Shown here: positions 8,292 to 18,079 of the stretch, in pieces
Numbering within the stretch: the first letter of the stretch is position 1
Layout of the letters: each line of letters begins with the position of its first letter
NCBI RefSeq assembly: GCF_029266855.1
Contig: NZ_JAQSWB010000005.1
Coordinates: 124,001-188,000, forward strand
Direction: 5' to 3'
DNA: 64,000 nucleotides
Origin: Fluviicola sp.
GTDB taxonomy: Bacteria > Bacteroidota > Bacteroidia > Flavobacteriales_D > Crocinitomicaceae
The notes under the pieces: model-generated
Databases searched by the model: none
What the model saw: only the letters and a program-made list of their open reading frames with translations
What the model was told of the DNA's origin: nothing
Translations under genes and position numbers: made by a program

Positions 8292-10061
8292 ATGCAAACT
8301 ACAAAAACAAACTACGGAGCACTTTCCACCTTAACGACCGTTTTCTTCTTTTGGGGATTCATCGCTGCAGGAAACAATATTTTTATTCCATTTTGTAAAC
8401 ATTACTTCGGTTTAGACCAGTTTCAAAGCCAATTGATCGATTTTGCATTCTATGGCGCCTATTATCTTGGTGCACTGGGTTTGTTTGTTTTTAGTACTGT
8501 CACCGGAAAAGATTTGGTTTCCACATGGGGCTACAAAAAAAGTATTGTTCAAGGATTACTTTTCTCCGCTTTAGGCGCAGCGATGATGATTGTCTCTGTG
8601 TACCTGAATGTCTTTGCAGCAATGTTATTTGGCTTATTCATTGTAGCGCTTGGGTTTTCACTCCAGCAAACTTCCGCCAATCCGTTCATGATCTCATTGG
8701 GAGACGAAAGAACGGGAAGCAACCGCATCAACTTAGGTGGGGCTATCAACAGCTTAGGTACTAACATCGGTCCGATCATCATCTCTCTTGCACTTTTTGG
8801 AACTACTGCTGCCATACCTGACGAAAAAATTGCGGCTTTGGGTCTGAGTAAAGTGGTGATTTTGTACGCATGTGTCGGTTGTTTATTTCTTGGAATCGCA
8901 GCATTATTCGCTTTCTCTAAAAAATTACCCAGCGGTAAGCTGGAACAAACCATTGATGAAACATCCGATAAAGCCAAAAAAGGCATGGTCACCATGTTGG
9001 TTATAACCGGATTATTAATCGCATGCTTCTCACCGGTTATGAGCAGCTATCGTTCCAATGAAGCAAAGCAACTGACAGAATTGAAAGGTGATTTGGAACA
9101 GTTAACAACCGGAGAAGACAATAAACCGATTAAACACCTAAGTGCAGCGCAGCAAGAGACCAAAGAATCGATAACACTTCAGATCAAAAAGATTCAGGAA
9201 CCTCTTGAGAAATACAGAATGATCTGGCTTTCAGCTGGATTATTATTCGTATTGGGCGGCATTTTATTTGCTAATCGCTCTGCTAAAAAGAATGAAGCAG
9301 GTTGGGGAGCTTTGAAATACCCGCAGCTAAGTTTGGGAATGCTGGCCATTTTCGTTTATGTGGGTGTGGAAGTTGCAGTTGGAAGTAATTTAAGTGAATT
9401 ATTAAAACAGCCTGCCTTTGGGGGGTATGAATCATCCGAAACAACACCTTTTATTGCAATGTATTGGGGAAGTTTAATGATCGGGCGCTGGTCAGGATCA
9501 ATTAATGCCTTTAATCTTTCCCTGCAAACAAAAGTGATATTAAAATTCATTGTTCCACTCATTGCCCTGGGAGTTAGTTTGGGCGTGTCGATCGTTTCAG
9601 GATACCAGGTAAAACCACTTTACTGGTATTTCATCTGTGTTCTGATTCAAATTGCTGCTTCTTACCTGACAAAAGACAAACCTGCACGTTCGCTTGCTAT
9701 TTTCGGCAGCTTAGGATTGTTATGTATCCTTATTGGTCTGAGCAGTACCGGGATCGTATCCATTTATGCTTTCCTTAGTGCCGGACTTTTCTGCTCTACC
9801 ATGTGGTCGTGTATTTTCTCACTGTCTTTGGCAGGCTTGGGCAAATACCAGGCTCAAGGTTCCGGGTTCTTAGTCATGATGATCCTGGGAGGAGGAATTA
9901 TCCCTCCAATTCAAGGCAAATTATCCGACATCATTGGAATCCAACCTTCATTTATTGTAGGGGCGGTTTGTTTTGCATATCTAACCTTCTTTGCGGTTTT
10001 CGTAAATAAGCTGCTGAAAAAACAAGGCATTTCACTCGATAGCGATGTGGCAAGTCATTAA
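8292..10061 (+). CDS. FHS-family sugar:proton symporter (MFS), enlarged central loop
   Basis: 589 residues, clearly longer than the roughly 410-440 of ordinary FHS (L-fucose/glucose/galactose) permeases. N-terminal family features are intact: FFFWGFIAAGNNIFIP, an FAFYGAYYLGA helix, GLQQTSANPF-like FSLQQTSANPF and NRINLGGAINSLGTNIGP. C-terminal features include IAMYWGSLMIGRW and GGGIIPPIQGKLSD. The extra length lies between the two six-helix halves (about residues 228-335): a hydrophobic segment (VTMLVITGLLIACFSPVM), about 65 polar residues predicted to be helical or coiled-coil, and a second hydrophobic segment (MIWLSAGLLFVLGGILFA). That suggests an additional helical hairpin, i.e. about 14 membrane spans. 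Inner membrane sugar import; the actual sugar is not readable. Confidence 0.9.
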   Translation: MQTTKTNYGALSTLTTVFFFWGFIAAGNNIFIPFCKHYFGLDQFQSQLIDFAFYGAYYLGALGLFVFSTVTGKDLVSTWGYKKSIVQGLLFSALGAAMMIVSVYLNVFAAMLFGLFIVALGFSLQQTSANPFMISLGDERTGSNRINLGGAINSLGTNIGPIIISLALFGTTAAIPDEKIAALGLSKVVILYACVGCLFLGIAALFAFSKKLPSGKLEQTIDETSDKAKKGMVTMLVITGLLIACFSPVMSSYRSNEAKQLTELKGDLEQLTTGEDNKPIKHLSAAQQETKESITLQIKKIQEPLEKYRMIWLSAGLLFVLGGILFANRSAKKNEAGWGALKYPQLSLGMLAIFVYVGVEVAVGSNLSELLKQPAFGGYESSETTPFIAMYWGSLMIGRWSGSINAFNLSLQTKVILKFIVPLIALGVSLGVSIVSGYQVKPLYWYFICVLIQIAASYLTKDKPARSLAIFGSLGLLCILIGLSSTGIVSIYAFLSAGLFCSTMWSCIFSLSLAGLGKYQAQGSGFLVMMILGGGIIPPIQGKLSDIIGIQPSFIVGAVCFAYLTFFAVFVNKLLKKQGISLDSDVASH

Positions 10062-10080
10062 ATCAGTGATTTAAATTTTC

Positions 10081-10108
10081 AAAAAGCGGCAAGATAGTCG
10101 CTTTTTTT
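10081..10108 (+). terminator. intrinsic terminator after the FHS transporter
   Basis: Stem AAAAAGCG (10081-10088) and CGCTTTTT (10099-10106) with a 10-base loop and a run of seven Ts. Confidence 0.75.
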
Positions 10109-10198
10109 GGCTCCATACCCTGCTAATTCTCACTTTTCTAAAATAATCTATATTGTTTCTAAATAAGGGCAAAGCTTCATTCGGGTTGTTCTAGCTAT

Positions 10199-10206
10199 TA
10201 AATTTG
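10199..10206 (+). promoter_or_regulatory. -7 promoter element of the sdhCAB operon
   Basis: TAAATTTG, an exact TAnnTTTG match, 29 bases before the sdhC ATG at 10236. A TTG lies at 10186-10188, closer than ideal. Confidence 0.45.
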
Positions 10207-10235
10207 TAGCGTTTGAAACACTTTTTAAAAACACT

Positions 10236-11156
10236 ATGAGTAAATCTGGAATATTTACGTCCTCACTAGCAAAGAAATACTGGATGGCTCTTACAGGGCT
10301 CTTCCTAATTACCTTTCTCGTCGGACACTTGTTGGGGAACCTTCAATTAATTACAAAAACAGGAGAAGAAGGCAGACGCGCGTTCAACGAATATGCGTAC
10401 TTCATGGGTCATAACATCTTTATCAAGATCTTGGCTTATCTGACCTACTTTTCAATCTTAGCTCATGCTATTATCGGGTTGTATTTAGCAGTGCAAAACA
10501 AAAAAGCCCGTCCCAAGAATTACGCTTACAACAAACCAAGTGCAAATTCAAGTACAGCTTCACGTAACATGGCGATTTTAGGTACTCTTATCCTGATCTT
10601 CATTTGTACGCACATGGCCAATTTCTGGTACAAGCAAAAAGTTGCAGAAACAGTTCCATTGCATATTTTGCATAAGGAGATTACCGAGCAGCAGCAAAAT
10701 CCTATGACGGGACAGTTAATGGAGCAAAAAATCGGGATCAATTATGTCCTTACCACCAAAGGAGATTATATGCCGAAATCATACACCGATCCTAACACAG
10801 GTAAGGATGTTGAATTAATGGATGTAAAAGAAGGCACTCATCTTTATGACAAAAAAGCCGAACTTCAGGTTGGTGAAGGGTACAGGGATTTACATACTGT
10901 TGTAATGAACTTCTTCGGTCAGTCTCAACAAGGACAACCCACAAACGATCTGGCACTTTGGGCTGTGATCTTATATGTCATTTCAATGTTCGTTCTGATG
11001 TTCCACTTATGGCACGGATTTGCTTCATCTTTCCAGTCACTGGGGTTGAACCACATCAGATACAACGGGTTTATCAATATTCTTGGTAAAATCTTTTCAA
11101 TCGTGGTTCCCTTGTTATTCGCGATTATTCCAGTTATGATTTATTTAAATAGATAA
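10236..11156 (+). CDS. sdhC: succinate dehydrogenase cytochrome b subunit (b558 type)
   Basis: 306 residues. This is the di-haem, five-helix membrane anchor of Bacteroidetes-type complex II; quinone is reduced here with electrons from SdhB. Haem-ligand histidines are visible in each expected helix: [26 protein letters not shown] and [16 protein letters not shown]. The protein is longer than the roughly 220-250 residues usual for this subunit because the loop between helices III and IV is expanded (about residues 135-230; [15 protein letters not shown] through [12 protein letters not shown]). First gene of sdhCAB, 17 bases before sdhA. Confidence 0.93.
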   Translation: MSKSGIFTSSLAKKYWMALTGLFLITFLVGHLLGNLQLITKTGEEGRRAFNEYAYFMGHNIFIKILAYLTYFSILAHAIIGLYLAVQNKKARPKNYAYNKPSANSSTASRNMAILGTLILIFICTHMANFWYKQKVAETVPLHILHKEITEQQQNPMTGQLMEQKIGINYVLTTKGDYMPKSYTDPNTGKDVELMDVKEGTHLYDKKAELQVGEGYRDLHTVVMNFFGQSQQGQPTNDLALWAVILYVISMFVLMFHLWHGFASSFQSLGLNHIRYNGFINILGKIFSIVVPLLFAIIPVMIYLNR

Positions 11157-11173
11157 CATTCAAAAAAATACTT

Positions 11174-13186
11174 ATGTCTATTCTAGATTCAAAAATACCA
11201 GAAGGCCACATTTCACAAAAATGGACCGACTACAAAGACCACTTGCGCTTAGTTGCTCCAAATAACCGTCCGAAGATTGACATTATTGTTGTTGGAACAG
11301 GTTTGGCAGGAGCTTCAGCAGCGGCATCTCTGGGAGAAATGGGATACAATGTGAAAGCATTCTGTTTCCAGGACTCTCCACGCCGTGCACACTCTATTGC
11401 AGCCCAAGGAGGAATCAATGCAGCAAAAAATTACCAAAACGACGGTGACTCGGTTTACCGTTTATTCTACGATACAATCAAAGGTGGTGACTACCGTGCC
11501 CGCGAAGCAAACGTTCATCGTTTAGCTGAAGTATCGGGAAATATCATTGACCAATGTGTTGCACAGGGAGTTCCATTTGCACGTGAGTACGGAGGTTTAT
11601 TAGACAACCGTTCATTCGGTGGTACACAAGTGCAACGTACATTTTATGCTGCAGGGCAAACAGGTCAGCAATTGTTGTTAGGAGCATACTCGGCACTTTC
11701 CCGCCAGATCGGTTTGGGAAATGTACAGATGTACAACCGCCACGAAATGCTCGACCTGGTAAAAGTAGACGGGAAAGCACGTGGAATTATCGCACGTAAC
11801 TTAATTACAGGTGAAATTGAGCGTCATTCAGCACATGCCGTGATCATTGCATCAGGAGGATACGGAAACGTTTACTTCCTTTCTACGAATGCAATGGGAT
11901 CAAATGTAACAGCAGCGTGGAAAGCACACAAACGCGGTGCTTACTTTGCAAACCCTTGTTATGTTCAGATCCACCCGACTTGTATCCCGGTTCACGGAAC
12001 AAACCAATCGAAACTGACTTTGATGTCCGAATCATTGCGTAACTCAGGTCGTATTTGGGTACCAAAGAAAAAAGAAGATGCGGAAGCAATCAGAGCAGGA
12101 CAGTTGAAACCGACTCAAATTGCCGAAGAAGACAGAGATTACTATTTGGAGCGCCGTTACCCGGCATTCGGAAACCTGGTTCCACGTGACGTTGCTTCAC
12201 GTGCAGCTAAGGAACGTTGTGATGCAGGATTCGGGATCGAGGCAAATGAAACACAGGAAGGTGTTTACCTTGATTTCTCTTCGGAAATTATTTCCAAAGG
12301 AAAACAAGCGGCATATGCTGCAGGAAATCACAATCCAAGTGATGAAGAAGTCATTGCTTTGGGTAAAAAATGGGTAGAATCAAAATACGGAAACCTGTTT
12401 CAGATGTATGAAAAAATTACAGATGAGAACCCGTATGAAACCCCGATGAAAATTTATCCGGCGGTTCACTACACGATGGGTGGTGTTTGGGTTGATTACA
12501 ACTTACAGTCCACTATTCCGGGATGTTTTGTTGCCGGTGAAGCAAACTTCTCCGACCACGGAGCCAACCGTTTAGGGGCATCTGCATTAATGCAGGGTCT
12601 TGCTGACGGATACTTCGTATTGCCTTACACCGTTTCTGACTACCTGGCGGGAGATATCCGTACCGGTAAAATCTCTATCGACTCACCTGAATTCTTAGAG
12701 GCAGAAAACAATGTAAAAGAAATGATCTCGAAATTCATGAATAACAATGGTTCGAGAACAGTTGATCATTTCCACAAGCGTTTGGGACACATTATGTGGA
12801 ACAAGGTTGGAATGGCACGCAATGCACAAGGTTTGACAGAAGCAATTGCCGAGATCGCAGCGTTACGCGAAGAATTCTACAAAGATGTTTTCGTTCCCGG
12901 AGATGCAAATGAACTGAACCCGGAACTGGAAAAAGCACTTCGTGTTGCAGACTTTATGGAACTGGGCCAGTTGATGGCAAGAGATGCTTTACAGCGCAAC
13001 GAATCCTGCGGAGGTCATTTCCGTGAGGAGTACCAGGATGCAGAAGGTGAAACATTGCGCGATGATGAGAACTTTAAATTTGCCGGTGCGTGGGAATACG
13101 CCGGGATGGACATTAACCAGTCTATTCTGCATAAGGAAGAATTGAAGTACGAGTTTATTAAGATAGCAGCGAGAAATTATAAATAA
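11174..13186 (+). CDS. sdhA: succinate dehydrogenase/fumarate reductase flavoprotein subunit
   Basis: 670 residues, normal for the Bacteroidetes/epsilon-type flavoprotein. Dinucleotide-binding motif [10 protein letters not shown] near residue 40; [12 protein letters not shown] contains the His that carries covalent FAD; the substrate/capping region includes [20 protein letters not shown] with the catalytic Arg region; [13 protein letters not shown] and [19 protein letters not shown] are the conserved C-terminal FAD/substrate signatures. Oxidises succinate to fumarate on the cytoplasmic side of complex II. The start (ACTTATGTCT) lacks a Shine-Dalgarno. A hairpin repeat occupies the 49-base gap to sdhB. 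Confidence 0.97.
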   Translation: MSILDSKIPEGHISQKWTDYKDHLRLVAPNNRPKIDIIVVGTGLAGASAAASLGEMGYNVKAFCFQDSPRRAHSIAAQGGINAAKNYQNDGDSVYRLFYDTIKGGDYRAREANVHRLAEVSGNIIDQCVAQGVPFAREYGGLLDNRSFGGTQVQRTFYAAGQTGQQLLLGAYSALSRQIGLGNVQMYNRHEMLDLVKVDGKARGIIARNLITGEIERHSAHAVIIASGGYGNVYFLSTNAMGSNVTAAWKAHKRGAYFANPCYVQIHPTCIPVHGTNQSKLTLMSESLRNSGRIWVPKKKEDAEAIRAGQLKPTQIAEEDRDYYLERRYPAFGNLVPRDVASRAAKERCDAGFGIEANETQEGVYLDFSSEIISKGKQAAYAAGNHNPSDEEVIALGKKWVESKYGNLFQMYEKITDENPYETPMKIYPAVHYTMGGVWVDYNLQSTIPGCFVAGEANFSDHGANRLGASALMQGLADGYFVLPYTVSDYLAGDIRTGKISIDSPEFLEAENNVKEMISKFMNNNGSRTVDHFHKRLGHIMWNKVGMARNAQGLTEAIAEIAALREEFYKDVFVPGDANELNPELEKALRVADFMELGQLMARDALQRNESCGGHFREEYQDAEGETLRDDENFKFAGAWEYAGMDINQSILHKEELKYEFIKIAARNYK

Positions 13187-13191
13187 TTATT

Positions 13192-13218
13192 GTAGGAACG
13201 CGATGCACGTGTTCCTAT
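13192..13218. repeat. GTAGG-ACGCGAT hairpin repeat, copy 1 (sdhA-sdhB gap)
   Basis: GTAGGAACGCGATGCACGTG then TTCCTAT: a stem of TAGGAAC against GTTCCTA with a GCGATGCAC-type loop. The same design recurs at 18024-18051. It lies inside the operon and lacks a U-tract, so it is more likely a dispersed repeat or mRNA processing/stability hairpin than a terminator. Confidence 0.6.
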
Positions 13219-13235
13219 GTTTAAAATATTGAGAG

Positions 13236-14000
13236 ATGGCATCAAAAACAATAAATATAAACCTGAAGATTTGGCGTCAAAAGAATGCGAATTCGAAAGG
13301 GAGTATGGAAACATACAAATTGGACAACGTTTCAACGGACAGTTCTTTCCTGGAAATGCTGGATCAATTGAATGAGCAGTTAGTAAACGAACGCCAGGAA
13401 CCGATCGCATTTGACCACGATTGCCGCGAAGGAATTTGCGGAATGTGCTCTTTGTACATCAATGGAGAAGCTCATGGTCCGGACCGCGCTATCACAACTT
13501 GTCAGCTGCACATGCGTAAATTCAAAGATGGCGAGACTATTTATGTTGAGCCGTGGAGAGCAAAAGCATTCCCTGTCATTAAGGATTTGGTCGTAGACCG
13601 TTCTGCATTTGACCGTATACAGCAAGCCGGTGGTTTCGTTTCGGTAAACACCTCCGGACGCACCATGGATGCAAATGCTATTCCGATCGGAAAGGCAGAA
13701 GCTGACAAAGCGTTTGAAGCTGCAACCTGCATCGGCTGTGGAGCTTGTGTTGCAAGTTGTGTAAACGCTTCTGCAATGCTATTCGTTTCGGCTAAAGTAT
13801 CTCAGCTGGCTTTGTTGCCACAGGGACAGGTTGAAGCACATCAGCGTGTTCTGAACATGGTAAAACAAATGGATGAAGAAGGATTCGGTAACTGTACCAA
13901 TACAGGTGCATGCGCTGTTGAATGTCCGAAAGAGATCTCATTGGAGAACATTGCCCGCATGAACCGCGAATATTTCAGAGCGATGGTTACTGCAGAGTAA
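13236..14000 (+). CDS. sdhB: succinate dehydrogenase iron-sulfur subunit
   Basis: 254 residues. The N-terminal plant-type ferredoxin domain binds a [2Fe-2S] cluster through CREGICGMC plus a downstream Cys (TTCQLHM). The C-terminal domain has [11 protein letters not shown] and [15 protein letters not shown] for the [4Fe-4S] and [3Fe-4S] clusters. It relays electrons from FAD in SdhA to the quinone in SdhC. Third gene of the operon, followed by a strong terminator. Length and motif spacing are normal. Confidence 0.97.
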   Translation: MASKTININLKIWRQKNANSKGSMETYKLDNVSTDSSFLEMLDQLNEQLVNERQEPIAFDHDCREGICGMCSLYINGEAHGPDRAITTCQLHMRKFKDGETIYVEPWRAKAFPVIKDLVVDRSAFDRIQQAGGFVSVNTSGRTMDANAIPIGKAEADKAFEAATCIGCGACVASCVNASAMLFVSAKVSQLALLPQGQVEAHQRVLNMVKQMDEEGFGNCTNTGACAVECPKEISLENIARMNREYFRAMVTAE

Positions 14001-14019
14001 TTTTTTCTCATATACTATC

Positions 14020-14050
14020 AAAAGGCTTCGCAAATGCGAAGCCTTTTCTG
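14020..14050 (+). terminator. intrinsic terminator of sdhCAB
   Basis: Perfect 13-bp stem: AAAAGGCTTCGCA (14020-14032) pairs with TGCGAAGCCTTTT (14035-14047), with a two-base gap and Ts at the 3' side. The A-run on the 5' side makes it potentially bidirectional. Confidence 0.9.
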
Positions 14051-14111
14051 TTTCATTCCGGTCCGGGACATTTAACGGCTCAAAATCAGCTGGGTAATAA
14101 ATAAGTTTATT

Positions 14112-14132
14112 CAAACAAAAATTTTTTGTTTG
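14112..14132. promoter_or_regulatory. 21-bp perfect palindrome in a promoter region
   Basis: CAAACAAAAA (14112-14121), one T, then TTTTTGTTTG (14123-14132). The 3' half supplies TTTG words that can serve as a -33 box for a near-match -7 (TACATTTA, 14145-14152). This could be a regulator-binding site or simply A/T-rich symmetry. Confidence 0.35.
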
Positions 14133-14176
14133 TTAATTTTTCGTTACATTTAGTCCATCTTTAATTTACTTATGTT

Positions 14177-15949
14177 ATGAAAAAACTTTTACTTTCCCTT
14201 GGGTTAGTGTTAGTTGGTTCGACTGCTATGTCACAAGTGATATTCTCAGTTGAAGCTCCTGCATCAATCGAAGGATTCTATGATTTTAAATCAAATGGAG
14301 ACGGATCAAGCTGGGGAACAGCTACTTTAGCAGGTTTACCCCCGGTTATTGACACAGTTGTAATCCCTAATGACGGAACTCTGGGCTTAAATGCACAGGG
14401 AAACCCGGCATCGGCTACAGGTTGTAATGCATTACCGGCAGGAAGTTTGGCCGGAAAAGTCGCTATGGTATTCCGTGGTGACGGAGGAAACCCGCCAATT
14501 GGTGCTTGTGGATTCGGTGTTAAAGCGCAAATGTGTGCAAATGCGGGTGCTGTCGCAGTAATTATTGTAAACCGTGATGCAACAACAATTGCAATGAACG
14601 GAGGTACTGAAGGTGCTGCGGTTACTATTCCGGTTATAATGGTTAACCTGGCTACAGGTGTTGCAATCAAAAATGCAATCACTAACGGTGACGATGTAGT
14701 TGTAATGATCGGTGACAAAACAGGTTACTACGATGATGATTTAACTGCATTTGAAACAAGTTCAGTAAGAGCAAACTTTGGTTCAAAACCATTGGCTTTG
14801 GCACAAAATGCTTCTGAATTTTCTTTAAGCCCGGGAACATGGGTTTACAACTACGGTAATAACAATCAAACAGGTGTTACTTTAACAACTGTTATCACAA
14901 GAGACGGAACACAAGTGTATACAAACACTTCGGCTGCGGCGAATATCCCTTCAGGAGATTCCATGTTTATGACTACTTCTACGTATTCGGCAGCTTCTTA
15001 TACTGCAGGTTTGTATGAAGTTACATACACCGTGAATACTCCTGTTACTGATGAGTTTATGGGAGATAATGTTTCCAAAAGTATTTTCAGCTTAGATCCT
15101 GAATTATGGTCTTTAGCTGGACTTGACCCTACAGGTGATACCATTAAAAAAGACGGCTTCTACCGTCCGGCTACTTTACCTACAACTCAATTTGAAACTT
15201 GTATCGTTTTAAAAGATCCGAATGCCGGAAGACTTAAAATGGATGGTGTTATTTTTGGTGGTATGACTGTTGGTGCTACAGATTCAACTGTATCTTTGGA
15301 TGGTGTTGAAGTAACTTGGACATTGTATACCTGGAATGATGCTGATCAAACAGTTACTGCCGGTACATTCACTCAATTGAGTGAGGTTGCGGGTGGTGCT
15401 TATATCTACCCGGATCCTGCTGATGCTGAGCATGAAAAAACAGTTTTCATGCCAATCACAAGCGCTCCTAATTACCAATTGGCAAATAACCAGACGTACT
15501 TATTGTGTATCAACAACTTTATTCCTGAAGTATACATGGGCTTCAGTACATCTGATCACTATGACTTGGCTATGAATTCGGATGATTTGGTTCGTTTCCC
15601 ATTACGTTCAGATGTTGGTACATGGACTCCTGCTGGTTTCAGCGGACTTCCTGTTCCTTCTATTGCTATGAGAACCGGTACGAACTTAAGCGTTGCTGAA
15701 AATACAGTTGACGCTGCTGCATTCCCAATTCCTGCTAAAGACGTAATTACTGTAAGAGTAAACGCTGCAGGTGATGCTTCATTGAAAATTGTAGATATGG
15801 CTGGTCGTCAGGTTTCTGCTCAACAAGTGAAAATTGAAAATGGTCAATTCGAAACTTCTGTTGCAGGAATGAACGCTGGTACTTACGTATTCACATTAGA
15901 CTATTCAAATGGTACTACAAGCCGCTTTAACGTGGTTGTATCTAAATAA
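14177..15949 (+). CDS. T9SS-secreted PA-domain protein
   Basis: 590 residues. Signal peptide about 1-19 (MKKLLLSLGLVLVGSTAMS). Residues about 60-185 form a protease-associated (PA) domain: LAGKVAMVFRGDGG, CGFGVKAQMCANAGAVAVII and VTIPVIMVNLATG. PA domains usually accompany a peptidase or sit on its surface, but no peptidase catalytic motif is visible here. The middle consists of beta-rich segments (an NQTGVTLTTVI-type spacer and AGLYEVTYTV). The C-terminus (about 515-590) is a T9SS type-A sorting domain (AFPIPAKDVITV ... FNVVVSK), slightly divergent from YPNP. An ATG five bases upstream (14172) opens a two-codon frame whose stop overlaps this start. Confidence 0.82.
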   Translation: MKKLLLSLGLVLVGSTAMSQVIFSVEAPASIEGFYDFKSNGDGSSWGTATLAGLPPVIDTVVIPNDGTLGLNAQGNPASATGCNALPAGSLAGKVAMVFRGDGGNPPIGACGFGVKAQMCANAGAVAVIIVNRDATTIAMNGGTEGAAVTIPVIMVNLATGVAIKNAITNGDDVVVMIGDKTGYYDDDLTAFETSSVRANFGSKPLALAQNASEFSLSPGTWVYNYGNNNQTGVTLTTVITRDGTQVYTNTSAAANIPSGDSMFMTTSTYSAASYTAGLYEVTYTVNTPVTDEFMGDNVSKSIFSLDPELWSLAGLDPTGDTIKKDGFYRPATLPTTQFETCIVLKDPNAGRLKMDGVIFGGMTVGATDSTVSLDGVEVTWTLYTWNDADQTVTAGTFTQLSEVAGGAYIYPDPADAEHEKTVFMPITSAPNYQLANNQTYLLCINNFIPEVYMGFSTSDHYDLAMNSDDLVRFPLRSDVGTWTPAGFSGLPVPSIAMRTGTNLSVAENTVDAAAFPIPAKDVITVRVNAAGDASLKIVDMAGRQVSAQQVKIENGQFETSVAGMNAGTYVFTLDYSNGTTSRFNVVVSK

Positions 15950-15967
15950 GAAGAATTCTTAAATGAG

Positions 15968-16005
15968 AAAACCAACCAGTCAGCTGACTGGTTGGTTTTT
16001 TTTTG
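15968..16005 (+). terminator. strong intrinsic terminator
   Basis: Perfect 16-bp inverted repeat AAAACCAACCAGTCAG / CTGACTGGTTGGTTTT with no loop bases between the halves, followed by further Ts. The in-frame extension of the next gene would be encoded by this hairpin, which supports its start at 16068. Confidence 0.92.
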
Positions 16006-16067
16006 CCTCATTTTTAGATTCTTCTGTTTGCGATTTGATTCCTATATTCGCAAAAAAATTTTTACTT

Positions 16068-17999
16068 ATGAAACATTCACTGATACTAACTTTGCTTCTG
16101 CTAAGCTTTTCAGGATTTTCACAAATTCCCGGCTGGACCCATAGTCAGCCCATTACAATTGTTGAACATTCCGGAAACCTTGTTACGAATTATCAATTGA
16201 AAGTCACTATTGATACTCAAACACCGATCTCAAACGGCGAGATGTCAGCAAACGGAGATGACATTCGATTCTCTACCAAATGTAACGGAGGAACCTTGTT
16301 AAATTATTGGATCGAATCAGATATCAATACCGCAACTACCCAAATCTGGGTCAAAATAGACAGCATTCCGGCAAACGGGGGGAAAACCATTTATCTGAAC
16401 TACGGAAATGCTTCTGCAACGGCAATTTCCGCTATTAACGGTACTTTCATCGGACCGCACTCATGCACGGACAGTGTAAGCGGTGGTGCCGCAGGTGGGG
16501 TTACAGACTCACAACGCGGTTTGAGATTTGCGGCTAATGAAGACCTGCTTGTAACGTCCTTCGGGAAAAACGAACCCAACGGATCGACTCGCTACATTAC
16601 ACTTTTCGATGTTGCTACACAGGCAATCCTGCGACAAATGCAAGTAAGCGGACCAGCAGCACAATACTCCTACCAGGATTTAGCTTCCCCGATCTGGTTG
16701 ACTCAGGGTACTCAATACCTCATTGAGATGCACCAAGGAGGATCCGACGGTTATTACTTTGGCCCTTCAAACTCCCAGATCGGTCAACATTTAACCTACC
16801 TGGATATGCGCTATTGCAATGGCTGTGATCAAAACACCTTTCCAACAAATTATCTGAATAATATTCATTACGGATATCCCGATTTTTGGTATTACTCCAA
16901 AACGAACGTAAGCCCCGCTCCTACTTATGAATTGGATTATTTCAAAACAAGTATGCCGGATGAAAACTTCATTTGTTTTAACGATTCCATTACAATTCCA
17001 CTAACCATCCTGGGAGGAGACTCCCCTTTTGATTTTCAGTGGACCGGAGCAGGAATCAACAATGACACGATCATACAGCCGATCGCATCCCCTTCGGATA
17101 CTTTGGAATATTATGTCAGCATTACCGATGCCTGCGGTTACAGCAGAACAGATTCCATCACATTGAATGTCGGAACTTTACCGGTAGCAAACCTGCAGGC
17201 TACTGCAACCATTGTTTGTAATGGTGAATGGTCCGAACTAACAGTCGACACGGCTTATAATGCTCTTTGGGATGACAACTCAACGGCTGATTCGTTGATC
17301 GTTTCTCCGCAGGCAACCACGACCTACCATGTTCAAACTACCGATGGTAACGGATGTCACAGTTATGATTCCATTCAGATTTTATTTCATACTCCTGTTT
17401 ATCTAACGCGTCCTATCTACAAATGTTTCGGAGAAAGTTACCAGATCGGAACACACACTTATACCACAGACGGGACATACATCGATACACTTGCGGGAGT
17501 TTCCAATTGTGACAGTATTATCACAAGCATATTGACTTTCCAGGGAGAGATTGATTCTCAAATTCAGCAAATTGGCTTAACCCTGGTTGCTGATTTAGGT
17601 GCAGACGGATACCAATGGGTAGATTGCCTGAATGGAAATACTCCGATTCCAGGAGCTACCGGTTCTTTCTATGAAGTTACCCAAAACGGAAGTTACGCCG
17701 CTATTTCGACAATCGGCTCGTGTTCCGAACTTTCCAATTGCATTGTCATAGCTACTGTTGGCATGGAAGAATGGAATGAAATTGACAATCTTTCCTTATT
17801 TCCCAACCCAACAAGCGGCAACCTGAATATTCAATCATCGAGTTCACAGGAGGTAAAGATCATTGATGTGGTCGGAAACGTGGTTCAAAAAGAAAACATT
17901 GTTGCCGGAGTGAATAAGCAAATTGATGTCACCACTTTAGGAGCAGGATCCTATTACCTGCAATCCAGGACAAAAGTGATCCGATTTGTGATCCAATAA
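16068..17999 (+). CDS. T9SS-secreted DUF2341 protein
   Basis: 643 residues from the ATG at 16068, which yields a signal peptide (MKHSLILTLLLLSFSGFSQ). Residues about 25-115 match the DUF2341 pattern (PITIVEHSGNLVTNYQLKVT, GDDIRFS, GGKTIYLNYGN), a beta-sandwich often found beside lectin-like domains. Residues about 130-290 resemble a DUF4082-like sandwich (GLRFAANEDLLVTSFG, TQYLIEMHQGG). Two Ig-like Cys-containing segments follow. The C-terminus is a T9SS type-A domain (LFPNPTSGNLNI ... RFVIQ). The frame extends upstream to 15963 but that part reads through the terminator. Likely a surface or extracellular binding protein; ligand unknown. Confidence 0.82.
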   Translation: MKHSLILTLLLLSFSGFSQIPGWTHSQPITIVEHSGNLVTNYQLKVTIDTQTPISNGEMSANGDDIRFSTKCNGGTLLNYWIESDINTATTQIWVKIDSIPANGGKTIYLNYGNASATAISAINGTFIGPHSCTDSVSGGAAGGVTDSQRGLRFAANEDLLVTSFGKNEPNGSTRYITLFDVATQAILRQMQVSGPAAQYSYQDLASPIWLTQGTQYLIEMHQGGSDGYYFGPSNSQIGQHLTYLDMRYCNGCDQNTFPTNYLNNIHYGYPDFWYYSKTNVSPAPTYELDYFKTSMPDENFICFNDSITIPLTILGGDSPFDFQWTGAGINNDTIIQPIASPSDTLEYYVSITDACGYSRTDSITLNVGTLPVANLQATATIVCNGEWSELTVDTAYNALWDDNSTADSLIVSPQATTTYHVQTTDGNGCHSYDSIQILFHTPVYLTRPIYKCFGESYQIGTHTYTTDGTYIDTLAGVSNCDSIITSILTFQGEIDSQIQQIGLTLVADLGADGYQWVDCLNGNTPIPGATGSFYEVTQNGSYAAISTIGSCSELSNCIVIATVGMEEWNEIDNLSLFPNPTSGNLNIQSSSSQEVKIIDVVGNVVQKENIVAGVNKQIDVTTLGAGSYYLQSRTKVIRFVIQ

Positions 18000-18023
18000 A
18001 ATTAATGACGGAATAATTTATAA

Positions 18024-18060
18024 GTAGGGACGCGATACATCACGTCCCTACTGTGTTTTT
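18024..18060. terminator. GTAGG-ACGCGAT hairpin repeat, copy 2, between convergent genes
   Basis: GTAGGGACG (18024-18032) pairs perfectly with CGTCCCTAC (18043-18051), followed by TGTGTTTTTT. It can terminate the plus-strand gene and is related in sequence to the 13192-13218 hairpin. Confidence 0.7.
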
Positions 18061-18079
18061 TATCGTCGTTATTTTTTTA

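Noticed and set aside
8549-8995. 148-codon antisense frame inside the FHS transporter gene
   Set aside because: Opposite a clear MFS protein; the peptide has no domain.
14278-14718. 146-codon antisense frame inside the PA-domain gene
   Set aside because: Pro/Thr/Ile-rich artefact of the Gly/Val-rich sense strand.
15963-16067. Longer N-terminus for the DUF2341 protein
   Set aside because: It reads through a 16-bp perfect terminator stem; the ATG at 16068 begins a clean signal peptide.
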